A stretch of 64,000 nt of DNA, from contig NZ_POYJ01000015.1 in NCBI RefSeq assembly GCF_002895435.1, positions 1 to 64,000 of the forward strand, read 5' to 3'. The position numbers and the translations under genes are program-made. Source of the DNA: Aquimarina sediminis. GTDB lineage: Bacteria > Bacteroidota > Bacteroidia > Flavobacteriales > Flavobacteriaceae. The notes under the pieces are model-generated. The model did not search any database. It worked only from the letters and a program-made list of their open reading frames with translations, and was not told the origin of the DNA. Below, in pieces: positions 1 through 9,726 of the stretch. Within the stretch, counting starts at the first letter, position 1. Every line of letters begins with the position of its first letter.

Positions 1-3000
1 GGAGAACACTCAAATGCCGGAGGATTAGGTTTTGTTAGAAAAAGCTTGCTTAAGAAAATCAAAGTAACTGCCAATGGTACTGCATACCGTAATTATGAAC
101 TAACCCATGATCATACGCTTATGGGGTATAATCGAGTGACTAGCATACAGGAGAAAACAGGAGATAATACCCTGGCACATTCTCCCATTACCTTTAGCTA
201 TACGAATACCAATAATAATGTTAACCATACATTATCATCTACTAATTTGGGAGTTGTTAATATAGAGCAGCGCAATGCGCAAATGACATCTCTTGATTTA
301 ACGGGTAATGGAAAAATGGATTTTATTGTATATCCAAAGGATTCTAAAAAAGAGTTCTGGTTGTTTAAAGGCAATAATTTTCAACGCCCTTATACTATTA
401 AACCGGGCAATAGTTTTTACAAAATTTTTCCCACTACCTGGTTGAATCATCAAAACAAAATTTTACCGGGACAAGGGTTTACCTTAATACGAACCGCTAC
501 CAATTATGATGTAGAGTTCAAAGTATATTCAGATGGCGCTCCAATTGCGTTGCAGTATAGTAAAACCTGGGATATCCCTACCTATACCTACTCTAATAGC
601 TGTTTTGGAGGAAGTGACCGTAAACGAATACCACAAACCTATTTGTCAGGAGATTTTAACGGCGACGGACTTACCGATGTAATGGCAGTAAGCAGACCTT
701 TTGGCTATAGAAGCTGTTACTCAACTTTTCCCTGTGATCCTATTGACCCCCATGGAGCAGGTGAGAAAGAACCTCATACCGAAGAGCGTAATCCATTACT
801 AGGAGGAGGCTGTTGTACCTGTAATCAATATTATGCCAAAGGAGGTAGTGTACATTTCATAGATTTAGACCGAAGGGTAACCTCGGGGTTTGTAAAGAAA
901 TTGAGTGCTCTAAAACAATACCTTAAATCCACAGATAAACTTCTGGCTCTTGATGCCAATGGAGACGGGAAAACGAATATTATTCATATCGCTACTGGTA
1001 AATTATTTGTATATGAGCTGGACAGCAACAAGAATTTGAAGCTTTTATGGCAAACCAACAATCAGTACATCAAAACCGACCGTCCTATACTTGCCGGGGA
1101 TTATAACGGAGATGGAAAAGCAGATCTAATGATCCCCAGAGCCCATAACTCTAATACGTTTGATTTCTTTTTGGCAAACGGTAAAAGTTTCTGGTATAAC
1201 AAGCGAACAGAGCCTTTTAAATATTATGTGACCAATTTTGATGCTAATGGAGGTACTTTACGTTCATATAATCTGGTACCAGTGGATATTAACGGGGATG
1301 GGAAAACTGATATTATTGATTATCATACCACTACCTATAATAGCAATTCTAATGGGTATCAATCTGTAAAAGCGTTTTATAACAAGTCCAAAAGGTCAAC
1401 TTCTTCAGACCCAACATTTGTTCATGGTGGTGTAGCAACTTCCAATGGAAGCTTAAAACATTTCCCGGTCCCTATTTTTCTGTCGGGTGACCGCCCTAAT
1501 GCTTCACTGGAGTTTGCATCTATCAGTAATAAATGGGTACATTCTTTTCGTTTTAACCAGGATCACCGTAAAGATGTTGCTCTTCAAAAAATATCCAATA
1601 ATGGAGTGGACCATTATATACACTATAGTGATATGGATCCAAATGATAATCTGAATGGGGTAGTCTATACCCGTGGATCTGATCAGGTATACCCTTATGT
1701 AGACATTGCAACATCACCGGGAACCAAGCTGGTGCGCCGTATAGAACGAAAAGTACCTTCACTTTCTGTTCCTACCTTGAGGCAAGATTATTATTATAAA
1801 GGGGCTGTATCCCATTTTAAAGGTATGGGTTTTGCAGGGTTTCAGTATACTTCTCGCAGCAACTGGCATACAGGACATGCAGACCGTATCTATACGAATA
1901 CAACGGCAGACCCCAAACGTAGAGGAGCAATAATAGACCGATACACGACTCCATATGATTATCGGTTTGGGTTTATCCCTTCAGACTATATATCCAAAAC
2001 ACGAAATGTTTATGAACATAGCCTGGCAAGTAATAAGGTGTTTAAGATTAAACAAACATCCTCTACCACCCAAAACCGTATAGATGGTAGCAGTGTTACC
2101 AGTCATTTTATATATGACACCTATTACAATCCTACACGACAAACCGATAATTATTCTGGGCAAGGGAGTACAGTGACCGAACTTACATATACCAATAGTC
2201 CTGGTAGCACCTATTATATTGGCAGACCAACAATAAAAAAAGTAACATCGACCATAGCCGGCAATAGTTTTAGTACAGAAGAGCAATATGGGTATACTGG
2301 GGCTTTGATCACCATCAAAAGAATAAAGGGTAATGGGACACATTTTAATACAGAAACCTATGGTTATGATGGCTATGGTAACCTTATCAAGACCACTACA
2401 ACCCCTTATGGTGAGACCGCCAGAACTGCCAAGTTTACTTATGACCCTTCAGGTAGGTTTATTACTAAGTCTGTTGATATCGAAGGTTTGGAAAAAACGT
2501 ATCAATATGACCCCGTAACCGGAAATCTTAAAAAAGAAATCGATCCCTTTAATTTTGCCACAAATTATCTATATGACAAATGGAACCGGGTAACCAAAGT
2601 GACCGATTATCTGGGTAATACAGCAAGCACCAGCTATACAGAGTCCGGAAATCATTATACGGTGACTACCACTGCTAATGATGGAAGTGGCTCGTCTTCC
2701 AAATTTGATCCTTTAAAGCGAAAAGTATATGATCGTAGTAAAACTATGGGAGGGCAATGGACTCAGGTCACCTATGGCTATGATAAGTTAGATCGCCCCG
2801 CCAGGCAAAGTGAGCCTCATTTTGGTAGTGCACCTACCCAATGGAATACTACAGAATATGACTTTTATGGTAGGGTAAAACGACAAAACCTGTATACCGG
2901 TAAATCAATCACCTATACCTATAGCGGACTTACTACTACGGTAGACGATGGTACCAAAACGGTAACCACGACCAAAGATGCAATGGGTAATATAACCAAG

Positions 3001-5625
3001 GTAAATGATCCGGGTGGTACGATTAACTATACCTATTTTGGTAATGGCACTTTAAAATCATCAAAATATGGTGGAGCTACACAAACCATCGAGCAAGATG
3101 GATGGGGTAGAAAGACTAAATTAACCGATCCGTCTGCCGGAGTATATACCTATGCCTATGATGGGTATGGGCAGATAACGAATCAAACCACTCCCAAAGG
3201 AAGTACAACCTATACCTACTTGCCCACAGGAAGATTGCAAAGTACTAAAACCATTGGGGATCATACCAATATGACCACTACGTATACCTATGATAATACA
3301 ACCAAGATGGTCACCAGGATAAGTGCTACCGATGCAATTAACAGTACAGTGTATGGGTATACTTATGATTATGATTCCTATCTGCGCCCCTATCGAATAC
3401 ATGAAAACACGGGTACAGCGCAGTATGATAAAACATACCTTTATGATACTTATGGTCGGGTAAAACAAGAATCATATAATGCAAAGGTAGCGGGGCAAAC
3501 CAGCTCCAGCAGTTATAATTATACCTATGATAGTCATGGTGCTTTTACCGGCTTTGATCATTGGGGTATTACTGCCCAAAACGCCAGGGGGCAAGCCACT
3601 CGTATTGCACTGGGTACAGGAGAGACCGAAACCAACGAATATGATGCTTATGGATTCCTTAAAAAAACAAAGGTTTTTATACAAAATGCCAATGCCAGTC
3701 ATATCGAAAACACCTATGCTTTTAATGTACAACGGGGTACCTTAACCAGCAGAACTCATAAAACCAATACAAGTGCACATACGGGGACATATACCGAGGC
3801 TTTTGAGTATGATACACTGGATCGATTGACCAGGATTAATGGTCCTTTTGCAAAAAATCATACTTATGATACTTATGGGCGTATTACTAATAATTCGGCT
3901 ATAGGAGGATTTGCCTATAACCAAGGGAGCAAGCGCTATCAAATGAAGGAGATGACCCTAAATGCTGCAGGAGCTGATTTCTATAAGAATAGAGCGCGAC
4001 AACAGATTACCTATAACGCCTTTAAAAAACCTGTAGAAGTATACGAAGAAGGTAAAGGGCGTGTAAGTTTTGAATATGGTCCGATGCAAAATCGCACCCG
4101 TGTCTGGTATGGAGGATTACAGGAAGATAAAAATGCACGCAGGTATCACAAACAATATTCTTCGATTATCCCGGCAGAGGTTGTACATGACAAAGCAGAA
4201 AACAGTTACAAGTTTGTATTTTTTAACGGAGGTGATGCGTATAGTGCTCCAATAGCCAAAATTGAGAAGTTTACCAACGGAGCTAGTGATGGGGGTGCAA
4301 TATACCACCTGCAACGAGATTACCTGGGTAGTATTCTAAACATTACCAAACAGCTTGGCAGTGGTACAGCGACAACAGGAGAATTGGTAGAACGAAGACA
4401 ATTTGGAGCCTGGGGTACAGTAGATGCCTATTGGGCAAAAAATGGCAGTACCAAAATGGGGTATGATAGCCTGCTGGACCGCGGGTATACCGGGCATGAG
4501 CATTTCTTTGAGGTGGGGTTAATCCATATGAATGGGCGTATGTATGATCCTCAATTAGGTAGGTTCTTATCTCCTGATAATTATATCCAAAACCCGTATA
4601 ATACCCAAAATTATAATCGATATGGGTATGTGTTAAACAACCCATTGATGTATACTGATCCTAGCGGGGAGCATTGGGAAGAATCGAATCAGGAAGGTTC
4701 GGGTTGGTTATGGTATGCAGCAGCAACCGGAACAAGTATTTATGAAAGCCTGAGAGGAGCGCAGATTGGGCGTTGGCTAGGGACTAATACCAGAAGCATC
4801 GGTAGGGATATTAGCAGACCCTTTAGAGAGGTAGGTCGTTGGTTTAGAGGCTTGTTTGATCGCGGTGGAGAAGATATAGGACCCGTAATCACAGAAATAC
4901 CACAGGATTATGCTATTGGCGATCCGTTTATGCATTCAAACCCTGGAGTGTCTGAAGTGTTTATTAATGGAGGCGTTGCTTTTAGTTATGGTCAAATAAA
5001 CAGTGTTTCACAAATGATTCAGGGAATAGCTACGATTTTTACTGATCCTTTATCATTATTTACATGGGATACATATTTAGGTGCAGTGTCCCAAGGATTA
5101 GGATCTGTTTTTCCTACGCTTAAAACTTTCAGAACAAATGCAGAGATACAAAGAGCCGCTGCAACTGGAAATATTAACAATATTTTTTATACCTTAGGAG
5201 GCATACATGTTGATGTTTTAACCGAGACATCTTCTATAATCCCCGCTTTTAGAGGCGCAAAGGTAGCATCGACAGCTGCTAAGGGCGGAGCTACCACTTG
5301 GAATGGATTCCAAAAAATGACTGCTGGACAGTTTGCGACAAGGGCAGAAGCTGCAGCGGCATGGAAAGCATACAAAAGTGCTAACGGAATTGTTACAGGA
5401 ACTACAAGAAGTATGGCACAAAGAAGTGCCTTTTTGAAAGGAGCTGCGGATTCAGGAATGTATCCAAAATGGATGAATCAGTGGTTAAGAAAAGGTAAGG
5501 TTCCTCCTGGTCATCATGTAGACCATTATAAAGCTTTGTTTGATGGAGGATTAGATATTCCAGCGAACATGCGATTAAAAGATATTATTACTCATATTAA
5601 TAGACATAGATACTATAGACCATAA
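1..5625 (+). CDS. RHS/YD-repeat polymorphic toxin with C-terminal HNH (GHH) nuclease, 5' end outside the window
   Basis: The reading frame is open from base 1, so the N-terminus lies upstream. It encodes an exported RHS protein of the SpvB/TcdB-like type. Four VCBS/FG-GAP style NGDG(K/L)(T/A)D motifs lie near 658, 958, 1108 and 1291. YD repeats fill about 2.3-4.2 kb. The RHS core motif (GRMYDPQLGRFLSPD) is at about 4534-4578 and ends with DPSGE near 4655. After the core comes a variable region, and the last 60 residues carry PPGHHVDH with downstream NM and H residues, as in the GHH-signature HNH/Endo VII toxin domains. In this family the core forms a shell enclosing the C-terminal toxin, which acts on a neighbouring cell's DNA. 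The next gene starts 5 bp later and is the likely antidote. Toxin activity is inferred from motif and position. Confidence 0.9.
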   Translation, partial: GEHSNAGGLGFVRKSLLKKIKVTANGTAYRNYELTHDHTLMGYNRVTSIQEKTGDNTLAHSPITFSYTNTNNNVNHTLSSTNLGVVNIEQRNAQMTSLDLTGNGKMDFIVYPKDSKKEFWLFKGNNFQRPYTIKPGNSFYKIFPTTWLNHQNKILPGQGFTLIRTATNYDVEFKVYSDGAPIALQYSKTWDIPTYTYSNSCFGGSDRKRIPQTYLSGDFNGDGLTDVMAVSRPFGYRSCYSTFPCDPIDPHGAGEKEPHTEERNPLLGGGCCTCNQYYAKGGSVHFIDLDRRVTSGFVKKLSALKQYLKSTDKLLALDANGDGKTNIIHIATGKLFVYELDSNKNLKLLWQTNNQYIKTDRPILAGDYNGDGKADLMIPRAHNSNTFDFFLANGKSFWYNKRTEPFKYYVTNFDANGGTLRSYNLVPVDINGDGKTDIIDYHTTTYNSNSNGYQSVKAFYNKSKRSTSSDPTFVHGGVATSNGSLKHFPVPIFLSGDRPNASLEFASISNKWVHSFRFNQDHRKDVALQKISNNGVDHYIHYSDMDPNDNLNGVVYTRGSDQVYPYVDIATSPGTKLVRRIERKVPSLSVPTLRQDYYYKGAVSHFKGMGFAGFQYTSRSNWHTGHADRIYTNTTADPKRRGAIIDRYTTPYDYRFGFIPSDYISKTRNVYEHSLASNKVFKIKQTSSTTQNRIDGSSVTSHFIYDTYYNPTRQTDNYSGQGSTVTELTYTNSPGSTYYIGRPTIKKVTSTIAGNSFSTEEQYGYTGALITIKRIKGNGTHFNTETYGYDGYGNLIKTTTTPYGETARTAKFTYDPSGRFITKSVDIEGLEKTYQYDPVTGNLKKEIDPFNFATNYLYDKWNRVTKVTDYLGNTASTSYTESGNHYTVTTTANDGSGSSSKFDPLKRKVYDRSKTMGGQWTQVTYGYDKLDRPARQSEPHFGSAPTQWNTTEYDFYGRVKRQNLYTGKSITYTYSGLTTTVDDGTKTVTTTKDAMGNITKVNDPGGTINYTYFGNGTLKSSKYGGATQTIEQDGWGRKTKLTDPSAGVYTYAYDGYGQITNQTTPKGSTTYTYLPTGRLQSTKTIGDHTNMTTTYTYDNTTKMVTRISATDAINSTVYGYTYDYDSYLRPYRIHENTGTAQYDKTYLYDTYGRVKQESYNAKVAGQTSSSSYNYTYDSHGAFTGFDHWGITAQNARGQATRIALGTGETETNEYDAYGFLKKTKVFIQNANASHIENTYAFNVQRGTLTSRTHKTNTSAHTGTYTEAFEYDTLDRLTRINGPFAKNHTYDTYGRITNNSAIGGFAYNQGSKRYQMKEMTLNAAGADFYKNRARQQITYNAFKKPVEVYEEGKGRVSFEYGPMQNRTRVWYGGLQEDKNARRYHKQYSSIIPAEVVHDKAENSYKFVFFNGGDAYSAPIAKIEKFTNGASDGGAIYHLQRDYLGSILNITKQLGSGTATTGELVERRQFGAWGTVDAYWAKNGSTKMGYDSLLDRGYTGHEHFFEVGLIHMNGRMYDPQLGRFLSPDNYIQNPYNTQNYNRYGYVLNNPLMYTDPSGEHWEESNQEGSGWLWYAAATGTSIYESLRGAQIGRWLGTNTRSIGRDISRPFREVGRWFRGLFDRGGEDIGPVITEIPQDYAIGDPFMHSNPGVSEVFINGGVAFSYGQINSVSQMIQGIATIFTDPLSLFTWDTYLGAVSQGLGSVFPTLKTFRTNAEIQRAAATGNINNIFYTLGGIHVDVLTETSSIIPAFRGAKVASTAAKGGATTWNGFQKMTAGQFATRAEAAAAWKAYKSANGIVTGTTRSMAQRSAFLKGAADSGMYPKWMNQWLRKGKVPPGHHVDHYKALFDGGLDIPANMRLKDIITHINRHRYYRP

Positions 5626-5629
5626 TTTT

Positions 5630-6010
5630 ATGAAATCAAGAAAAGCAATAGTACCGATTAATATAGAAAATCCAGATAAGAAAATCAATGATTTTCTTTA
5701 CCCTAAGTTGACAAATGATGGAGCTTCATTTTTTCGAGTTAGTAATGAGAAAGAATGGAAATACGGAATGGTTGTGCTTAAAGGTGGTGGTGTAACTGAA
5801 AACGATTTGTTTGCAAAAATTGTTGATGCAAAAACAAAAATTGAATCAGTAGATAAGTTATTGGAGACATTAAAAGTATATTTGGAGAAAGTCAAAGAGT
5901 TTTCAATTGGAAATATTGTATATGTTGAGAGTTCTAATAATAATGAAGGCTTTGTTTTAAAGAAACATGCGAACAGACCAAATATAAAAAGGAATAATAA
6001 ATTGCCATAA
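5630..6010 (+). CDS. candidate cognate immunity protein of the RHS nuclease toxin
   Basis: This 126-residue soluble protein starts 5 bp after the RHS stop codon and is followed by a strong hairpin, so the two genes appear to form one unit. It has no signal peptide or TM segment. The N-terminal half is mixed alpha/beta, residues 60-90 form a charged helix, and the tail is basic. I do not recognise a family. The position directly behind a polymorphic toxin is where the specific immunity gene normally lies, and that is the only basis for the call. Confidence 0.6.
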   Translation: MKSRKAIVPINIENPDKKINDFLYPKLTNDGASFFRVSNEKEWKYGMVVLKGGGVTENDLFAKIVDAKTKIESVDKLLETLKVYLEKVKEFSIGNIVYVESSNNNEGFVLKKHANRPNIKRNNKLP

Positions 6011-6014
6011 ATAT

Positions 6015-6044
6015 AAAGAACCAACCCGAAGGTTGGTTCTTTTT
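6015..6044 (+). terminator. Rho-independent terminator after the toxin-immunity pair
   Basis: Arms AAAGAACCAACC and GGTTGGTTCTTT flank a CGAA tetraloop and are followed by a T run. It lies 5 bp after the immunity stop and closes the RHS unit. Confidence 0.8.
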
Positions 6045-6340
6045 CATTTTCAACTTTTATTAATTTCTTAAAATGATAAATAACAGTAAGAAACACAAAG
6101 AATATCTCCATAAAGTGTGACTCAGGATTGATAGGATTTATAACCTTGTAAATACAAATTCTAAATATCCCGAAGGGATTCTTAGATCACTTGATGTTAA
6201 AAGAAGTTAAGGCAGAGCTAACGATGTCCTATTTTCAGCTATATGGAAATAACTCAAACCTTTTAGATTTTTTAAAATAGTATATTTGTTATTGCTCAGT
6301 CTATAAGATGAATAAAAAATAATTTATATTGCTATAGACG

Positions 6341-6533
6341 ACCGTTGCTGAAGAAGTATTAGTCAATTTATTAGATGATGAAGATGTAACAGGTCATGTA
6401 ATTTCTTTATTAAGAAAATTAAAATCTAAAAAATCAGTTTCTAAAATTTCTAAATTCTTAAATCATGAAAATATCTTGGATAAGAAAAGAGGCAAAAAAA
6501 GCATTAGATAAAATAGGCTATCAGGAGATATAA
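6341..6533 (+). pseudogene. remnant of a HEAT-like repeat protein, frameshifted and without start
   Basis: Translation from about 6341 gives a helical, HEAT-like sequence (EEVLVNLLDDEDVTGHVISL, then KISKFLNHENI). The frame must shift by one base near 6477 to continue as WIRKEAKKALDKIGYQEI and reach the stop at 6531-6533. No start codon precedes it. HEAT-repeat proteins are a common immunity type beside bacterial toxins, so this is probably decayed immunity DNA behind the RHS locus. Confidence 0.45.
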
Positions 6534-6550
6534 TTTAAAACAGAATAACC

Positions 6551-6763
6551 ATGAAAAAAATTGGAGGTATTTTATTGATAATTTTTGGTAGTATTTTTCT
6601 AGTTTTTAACTTATTGTCAATACCAAGTTCTTTAATTTCTTTAGTTGACACTAATTATAATATAGCGTATTTCTTAGGATCACTATCAGTTATTTTTATT
6701 ATGTTAGTATTTGGTGTACTTATGTTAGTATTAGGGATAAGACTTATTAGAAAAAGTAAATAA
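6551..6763 (+). CDS. small two-TM membrane protein
   Basis: This 70-residue protein begins at an ATG 17 bp after the HEAT-like remnant. It has two hydrophobic segments (about residues 5-25 and 38-65) and ends in a basic RKSK tail, so the tail is probably cytoplasmic. I do not recognise a family. Small membrane proteins of this sort are common in immunity-gene tracts, and the neighbouring remnant fits that setting, but no function can be assigned. Confidence 0.5.
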   Translation: MKKIGGILLIIFGSIFLVFNLLSIPSSLISLVDTNYNIAYFLGSLSVIFIMLVFGVLMLVLGIRLIRKSK

Positions 6764-7270
6764 CATTTTTAGAAAAAAGAGTTCAGGTTAATTTAAATAA
6801 TCCTTAACAAGAGCTTTAGCACCGACCTTATTGGAACAGAATTAATCACAATATACTTGACGGGTGCTTATAGAAAACTCCTTCCTCTAGTGATGATTTT
6901 GTCTGTTTGCCTGAATGAATGTATCAATAAAAAGACTAACAAAGCATACTATTCATGTATTACTCTATAGTTGTTTATAAGGAAGATACATCGGATTAAG
7001 AAAACCCTTCAAAATGGTGAAATTATAAAGTAGGCTTGGGTATATTATGATTTAGATACAGAGTTAATATTCTATCCCCTTTTAGCTATTCTGTAACGTT
7101 TCATAAACAAATAAGTCTTATAAGTAGCAAAAAAACCAATATTTTAAGAGAAATGATATTTGGTTTAGTTTTTGTTTCGATTTTAAAAACAATAAGCAGT
7201 CCTACTCCTGGCGATTCCGCCCCGCTTATTGGTGAAAACAGTACATTCTAATCTAAAACCTATTCGTTGT
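6764..7270. other. intergenic stretch before the phage-like module
   Basis: No convincing gene. A GC-rich patch at 7190-7230 is bracketed by AATAAGC and GCTTATT arms and stands out in AT-rich DNA. It lies just before the first gene of the 7.2-22 kb module and could mark a promoter or an element boundary. No tRNA sequence matching the fragment at 37.3 kb is present here. Confidence 0.4.
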
Positions 7271-8842
7271 ATGGAATACCTAAACGTATTACATCAGCTA
7301 TTCCATAAAGATACGGGATGGCTTACTACCGGTTATCTATCTACCCCAAAGTACCGCGAATTTCTAACACAAAAATACATTGCATTCTATTCCCATTTTT
7401 CTTTCACCTTTCCTAAAGTCAAAGAAAAATTCCCCACCAGTATAGAATATATAGAAGTCCCCTTTTATAATTATCATGTAGATAACTCTAAAGAAGGGTT
7501 TGTAAACATTCCCTTGGATCAACAGATATGTGAAATGTTTAGATATATAACTACCCTTTCGGGCTTTCAGACCAGTGCTATAGAAAGATTACATCTTAAA
7601 GAAACCAATGGTACTGTGTATGTAGAGCTTTTTCTTCGAGAGGACTTTGATGTACTTTCTGATATACAGCTAGCCTATTATTACTATTATGAGCAGATTG
7701 ATAGCATAGCTGACCATATAAAACAACAGCTTCTTTTACTCTCTTTTGATGAAAAGAAAAAAGAAAAACGTCGGAGGAACACTATCCGAAAGTACCAAGT
7801 ACAATTAAATCATTATATAGGTATATTGGAGCAAAAATTAAAAACGAGAGATGCCAGTGTTTCTAATGTCCGTAATATAGCTATTGACCGATCTATGATT
7901 GATGTATATAAGTGTGTATGCCTGGGACTAGAAGAAACTTTGATCCATATCGAAGAATATTACGGCAGATATATAGATCCTTCTATTACGATTACCTACC
8001 TTAAACGTAGATCTTTTATAGAGCGGTATTATGAAAAATGCGAACAGGGGATTACACTTTTTAAAGCACAGGGACTTCCCAAAGCCATAGAGAGAGAAGT
8101 CTGCAAACCTTTATATGCTATTTTGCAGGATACCATAGATACCATGAACTATATGCAGCGGGAATATTATCGTAAATACATAGACCTGTTTACACGTTTA
8201 CTACGCAAATCAAAATCTGTAAGCCATGATGAAATCTACCGTTTACTGATTGCACTTAATTATAATACTCATAGTGTTTACAAAGCTATGGAAGAGGAAG
8301 CCCTGTTGCGTTTAGGTCGGATTTCCTGTTTTTCTGAAAAGCAGGTCTTCGCTTTTGAGCAACTTCATAGAATACAAAACATTGCCGTTACCAGTCCGTA
8401 TAAATACCATCCTCAATTTCCTGGATTAGGGGAACATCTGGTCATTTTTTTCAGAAAATATATTGATCTGTTACAAAAACAAATCGAACTCGAGAAGCGA
8501 CAAATAAAAAAAAGACGAGGAGCAGATATTGGCAAGATTAACAGGGTTGATCCCAAAGTTGGAAAACGCAAAATCAATATCACTGTACAGGAACTAGGCT
8601 TGCTTTCTCGCTTGTTTACCGATATAGGAGTGGTTAGTTTTACTTCTAAACAGAAGTATTTTAAATTCCTCTCTCAAATCTACACTTCCAAAGACACTCA
8701 TATCATTTCAGAGAAAAGCCTGAAGAATAGTTTTTATACTATCTCTCCAGAAGTATTCGATTCCGTACAGGGGTTGCTTATAAAAATGCTAAACCAATTG
8801 CAAAAACTACGAGATACTGCTAACAGAAAAAAAGCAATGTAA
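7271..8842 (+). CDS. large protein with RteC-like C-terminal region (mobile-element regulator?)
   Basis: The ATG at 7271 gives 523 residues; the frame also offers an earlier TTG at 7229. The protein is helical and charged, with no signal peptide or TM segment. Roughly the last 100 residues (from KRKINITVQELGLLSRLF to QLQKLRD) resemble the C-terminal part of RteC-type proteins of Bacteroidota conjugative elements, which act in excision control. The N-terminal two thirds are unrecognised. It is the first gene of the co-directional module and is separated from the replication genes by 470 bp of structured intergenic DNA. The RteC link is from pattern recognition only. Confidence 0.55.
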   Translation: MEYLNVLHQLFHKDTGWLTTGYLSTPKYREFLTQKYIAFYSHFSFTFPKVKEKFPTSIEYIEVPFYNYHVDNSKEGFVNIPLDQQICEMFRYITTLSGFQTSAIERLHLKETNGTVYVELFLREDFDVLSDIQLAYYYYYEQIDSIADHIKQQLLLLSFDEKKKEKRRRNTIRKYQVQLNHYIGILEQKLKTRDASVSNVRNIAIDRSMIDVYKCVCLGLEETLIHIEEYYGRYIDPSITITYLKRRSFIERYYEKCEQGITLFKAQGLPKAIEREVCKPLYAILQDTIDTMNYMQREYYRKYIDLFTRLLRKSKSVSHDEIYRLLIALNYNTHSVYKAMEEEALLRLGRISCFSEKQVFAFEQLHRIQNIAVTSPYKYHPQFPGLGEHLVIFFRKYIDLLQKQIELEKRQIKKRRGADIGKINRVDPKVGKRKINITVQELGLLSRLFTDIGVVSFTSKQKYFKFLSQIYTSKDTHIISEKSLKNSFYTISPEVFDSVQGLLIKMLNQLQKLRDTANRKKAM

Positions 8843-9071
8843 TTTTGAAACCAATTCTATGAACTAAAAAAAAGGGTTTTATACATACCTTTTTTTTGAT
8901 TTGCACTCTTATAAGTGTTAACGATTTTAACATATCTCGGGAGCCCCCATTTTTACTGGGGTTGTTTAGGGTTGCGATTTTAAAAGGTTTTACTGAGGTT
9001 TCCAAAGGTTTTTTACCTCTTTTTTTAAAAAAATATATGCATTTTATGTGTATTAGTGTTTTTTTAAAAGA

Positions 9072-9102
9072 ATGTAAATAATTGGAAATAAACTATTTAC
9101 AT
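9072..9102. repeat. inverted repeat ATGTAAATA / TATTTACAT
   Basis: Perfect 9-bp arms separated by 13 bp, ending 3 bp before the 32-bp palindrome. It could be an operator or part of an origin. Confidence 0.6.
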
Positions 9103-9105
9103 AGG

Positions 9106-9137
9106 GTTGCTAAGGGGTTGCGCAACCCCTTAGCAAC
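9106..9137. repeat. perfect 32-bp palindrome without a loop
   Basis: The arm GTTGCTAAGGGGTTGC is followed directly by its exact reverse complement. Perfect loop-free palindromes of this size are rare. Known uses include telomere-resolution sites, origins and dimeric protein sites. The setting, upstream of replication genes of a phage-like module, fits an origin or resolution site, but the function is unknown. Confidence 0.85.
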
Positions 9138-9316
9138 TACCGCGGCTTTGTTTTTTTGTTTTGTTTTACTCCAGAGCTATTGGAAGTATAGTGTTATACA
9201 TAAAATTTTGATTTGTCAAAGGATCCTCAGGTTGCAACACAGGCGGTACAAATTGGATGTTTACAACTTCTCTGATAGGCTTTTAAACGAAGTCAAACAT
9301 TTTAATAAAACAAGAT

Positions 9317-9607
9317 ATGGAACTTATCATATTTGAAAAGGAGAGTTATTATAAAATGATGGAAGAAATGATGACCTTAATGTACAAGGTAATTCGCCAG
9401 GCTAAAGAGGATGCCCTGGATGCCAAAGGGGAATCTGCGGATTTTATTGGAACCAAAGATGCCATGAAGTTACTTGGCGTCAAAAGTCGAAACCGCTTAT
9501 ATGACCTTCGTGATGCCAAACAAATAGAATACTACCAACATGGTCGTCGGATTCTATATTCCAAAAGAAGTATCATTACGTATTTAAAATCACAAAAGAT
9601 TACTTAG
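9317..9607 (+). CDS. helix-turn-helix (excisionase/MerR-like) DNA-binding protein
   Basis: This 96-residue protein has an N-terminal helix (residues 1-35), then IGTKDAMKLLGVKSRNRLYDLRDAKQIEYYQHGRRILYSK spread over residues 45-85, the usual helix-turn-helix plus wing pattern of excisionase or DNA-binding-domain-17 proteins. Such proteins in Bacteroidota mobile elements act in excision, transcription control or origin binding. It is the first gene of the replication part, and a hairpin pair follows it at 9642-9697. No catalytic residues are expected. Confidence 0.8.
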   Translation: MELIIFEKESYYKMMEEMMTLMYKVIRQAKEDALDAKGESADFIGTKDAMKLLGVKSRNRLYDLRDAKQIEYYQHGRRILYSKRSIITYLKSQKIT

Positions 9608-9641
9608 TAAACTACATCGGGGAAAGCCCTGGAGCATTTAA

Positions 9642-9697
9642 TCTCGATTATCGAGTAAACCATTGTAAACAGGGCGGTATGCAATCTGTTACCGCCC
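9642..9697 (+). promoter_or_regulatory. two consecutive hairpins between the HTH gene and the DUF1376 gene
   Basis: First, CTCGAT/ATCGAG at 9642-9655. Second, GGGCGGTA/TACCGCCC at 9672-9697 with perfect 8-bp arms and a 10-base loop. The second is unusually GC-rich for this DNA and has only a weak T tract, so it is as likely an RNA-level control or attenuator as a terminator. Confidence 0.55.
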
Positions 9698-9726
9698 TTA
9701 ATTGCCAAATTTGAAAAACAGAAATT

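Larger units (their letters stand above)
8843..9316. promoter_or_regulatory. structured, AT-rich intergenic region, candidate replication origin or control region
   Basis: No gene is supported in these 474 bp. They hold inverted repeats at 8917-8933 (TGTTAA/TTAACA), 9072-9102 and 9106-9137, a CCCC/GGGG hairpin near 8944-8960, and four GGGTTG words (8959, 8968, 9104, 9115). Location just upstream of an excisionase-like gene and replication genes suggests an origin, iteron or regulatory site. This is an inference from structure and position. Confidence 0.45.

Noticed and set aside
7190..7230. GC-rich patch as the left attachment site
   Set aside because: It does not match the tRNA-Leu fragment at 37.3 kb, so no attachment pair can be shown.
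8896..9336. Open frames of 61 and 84 residues between the RteC-like gene and the HTH gene
   Set aside because: They cover inverted repeats and homopolymer runs and have no protein-like composition.
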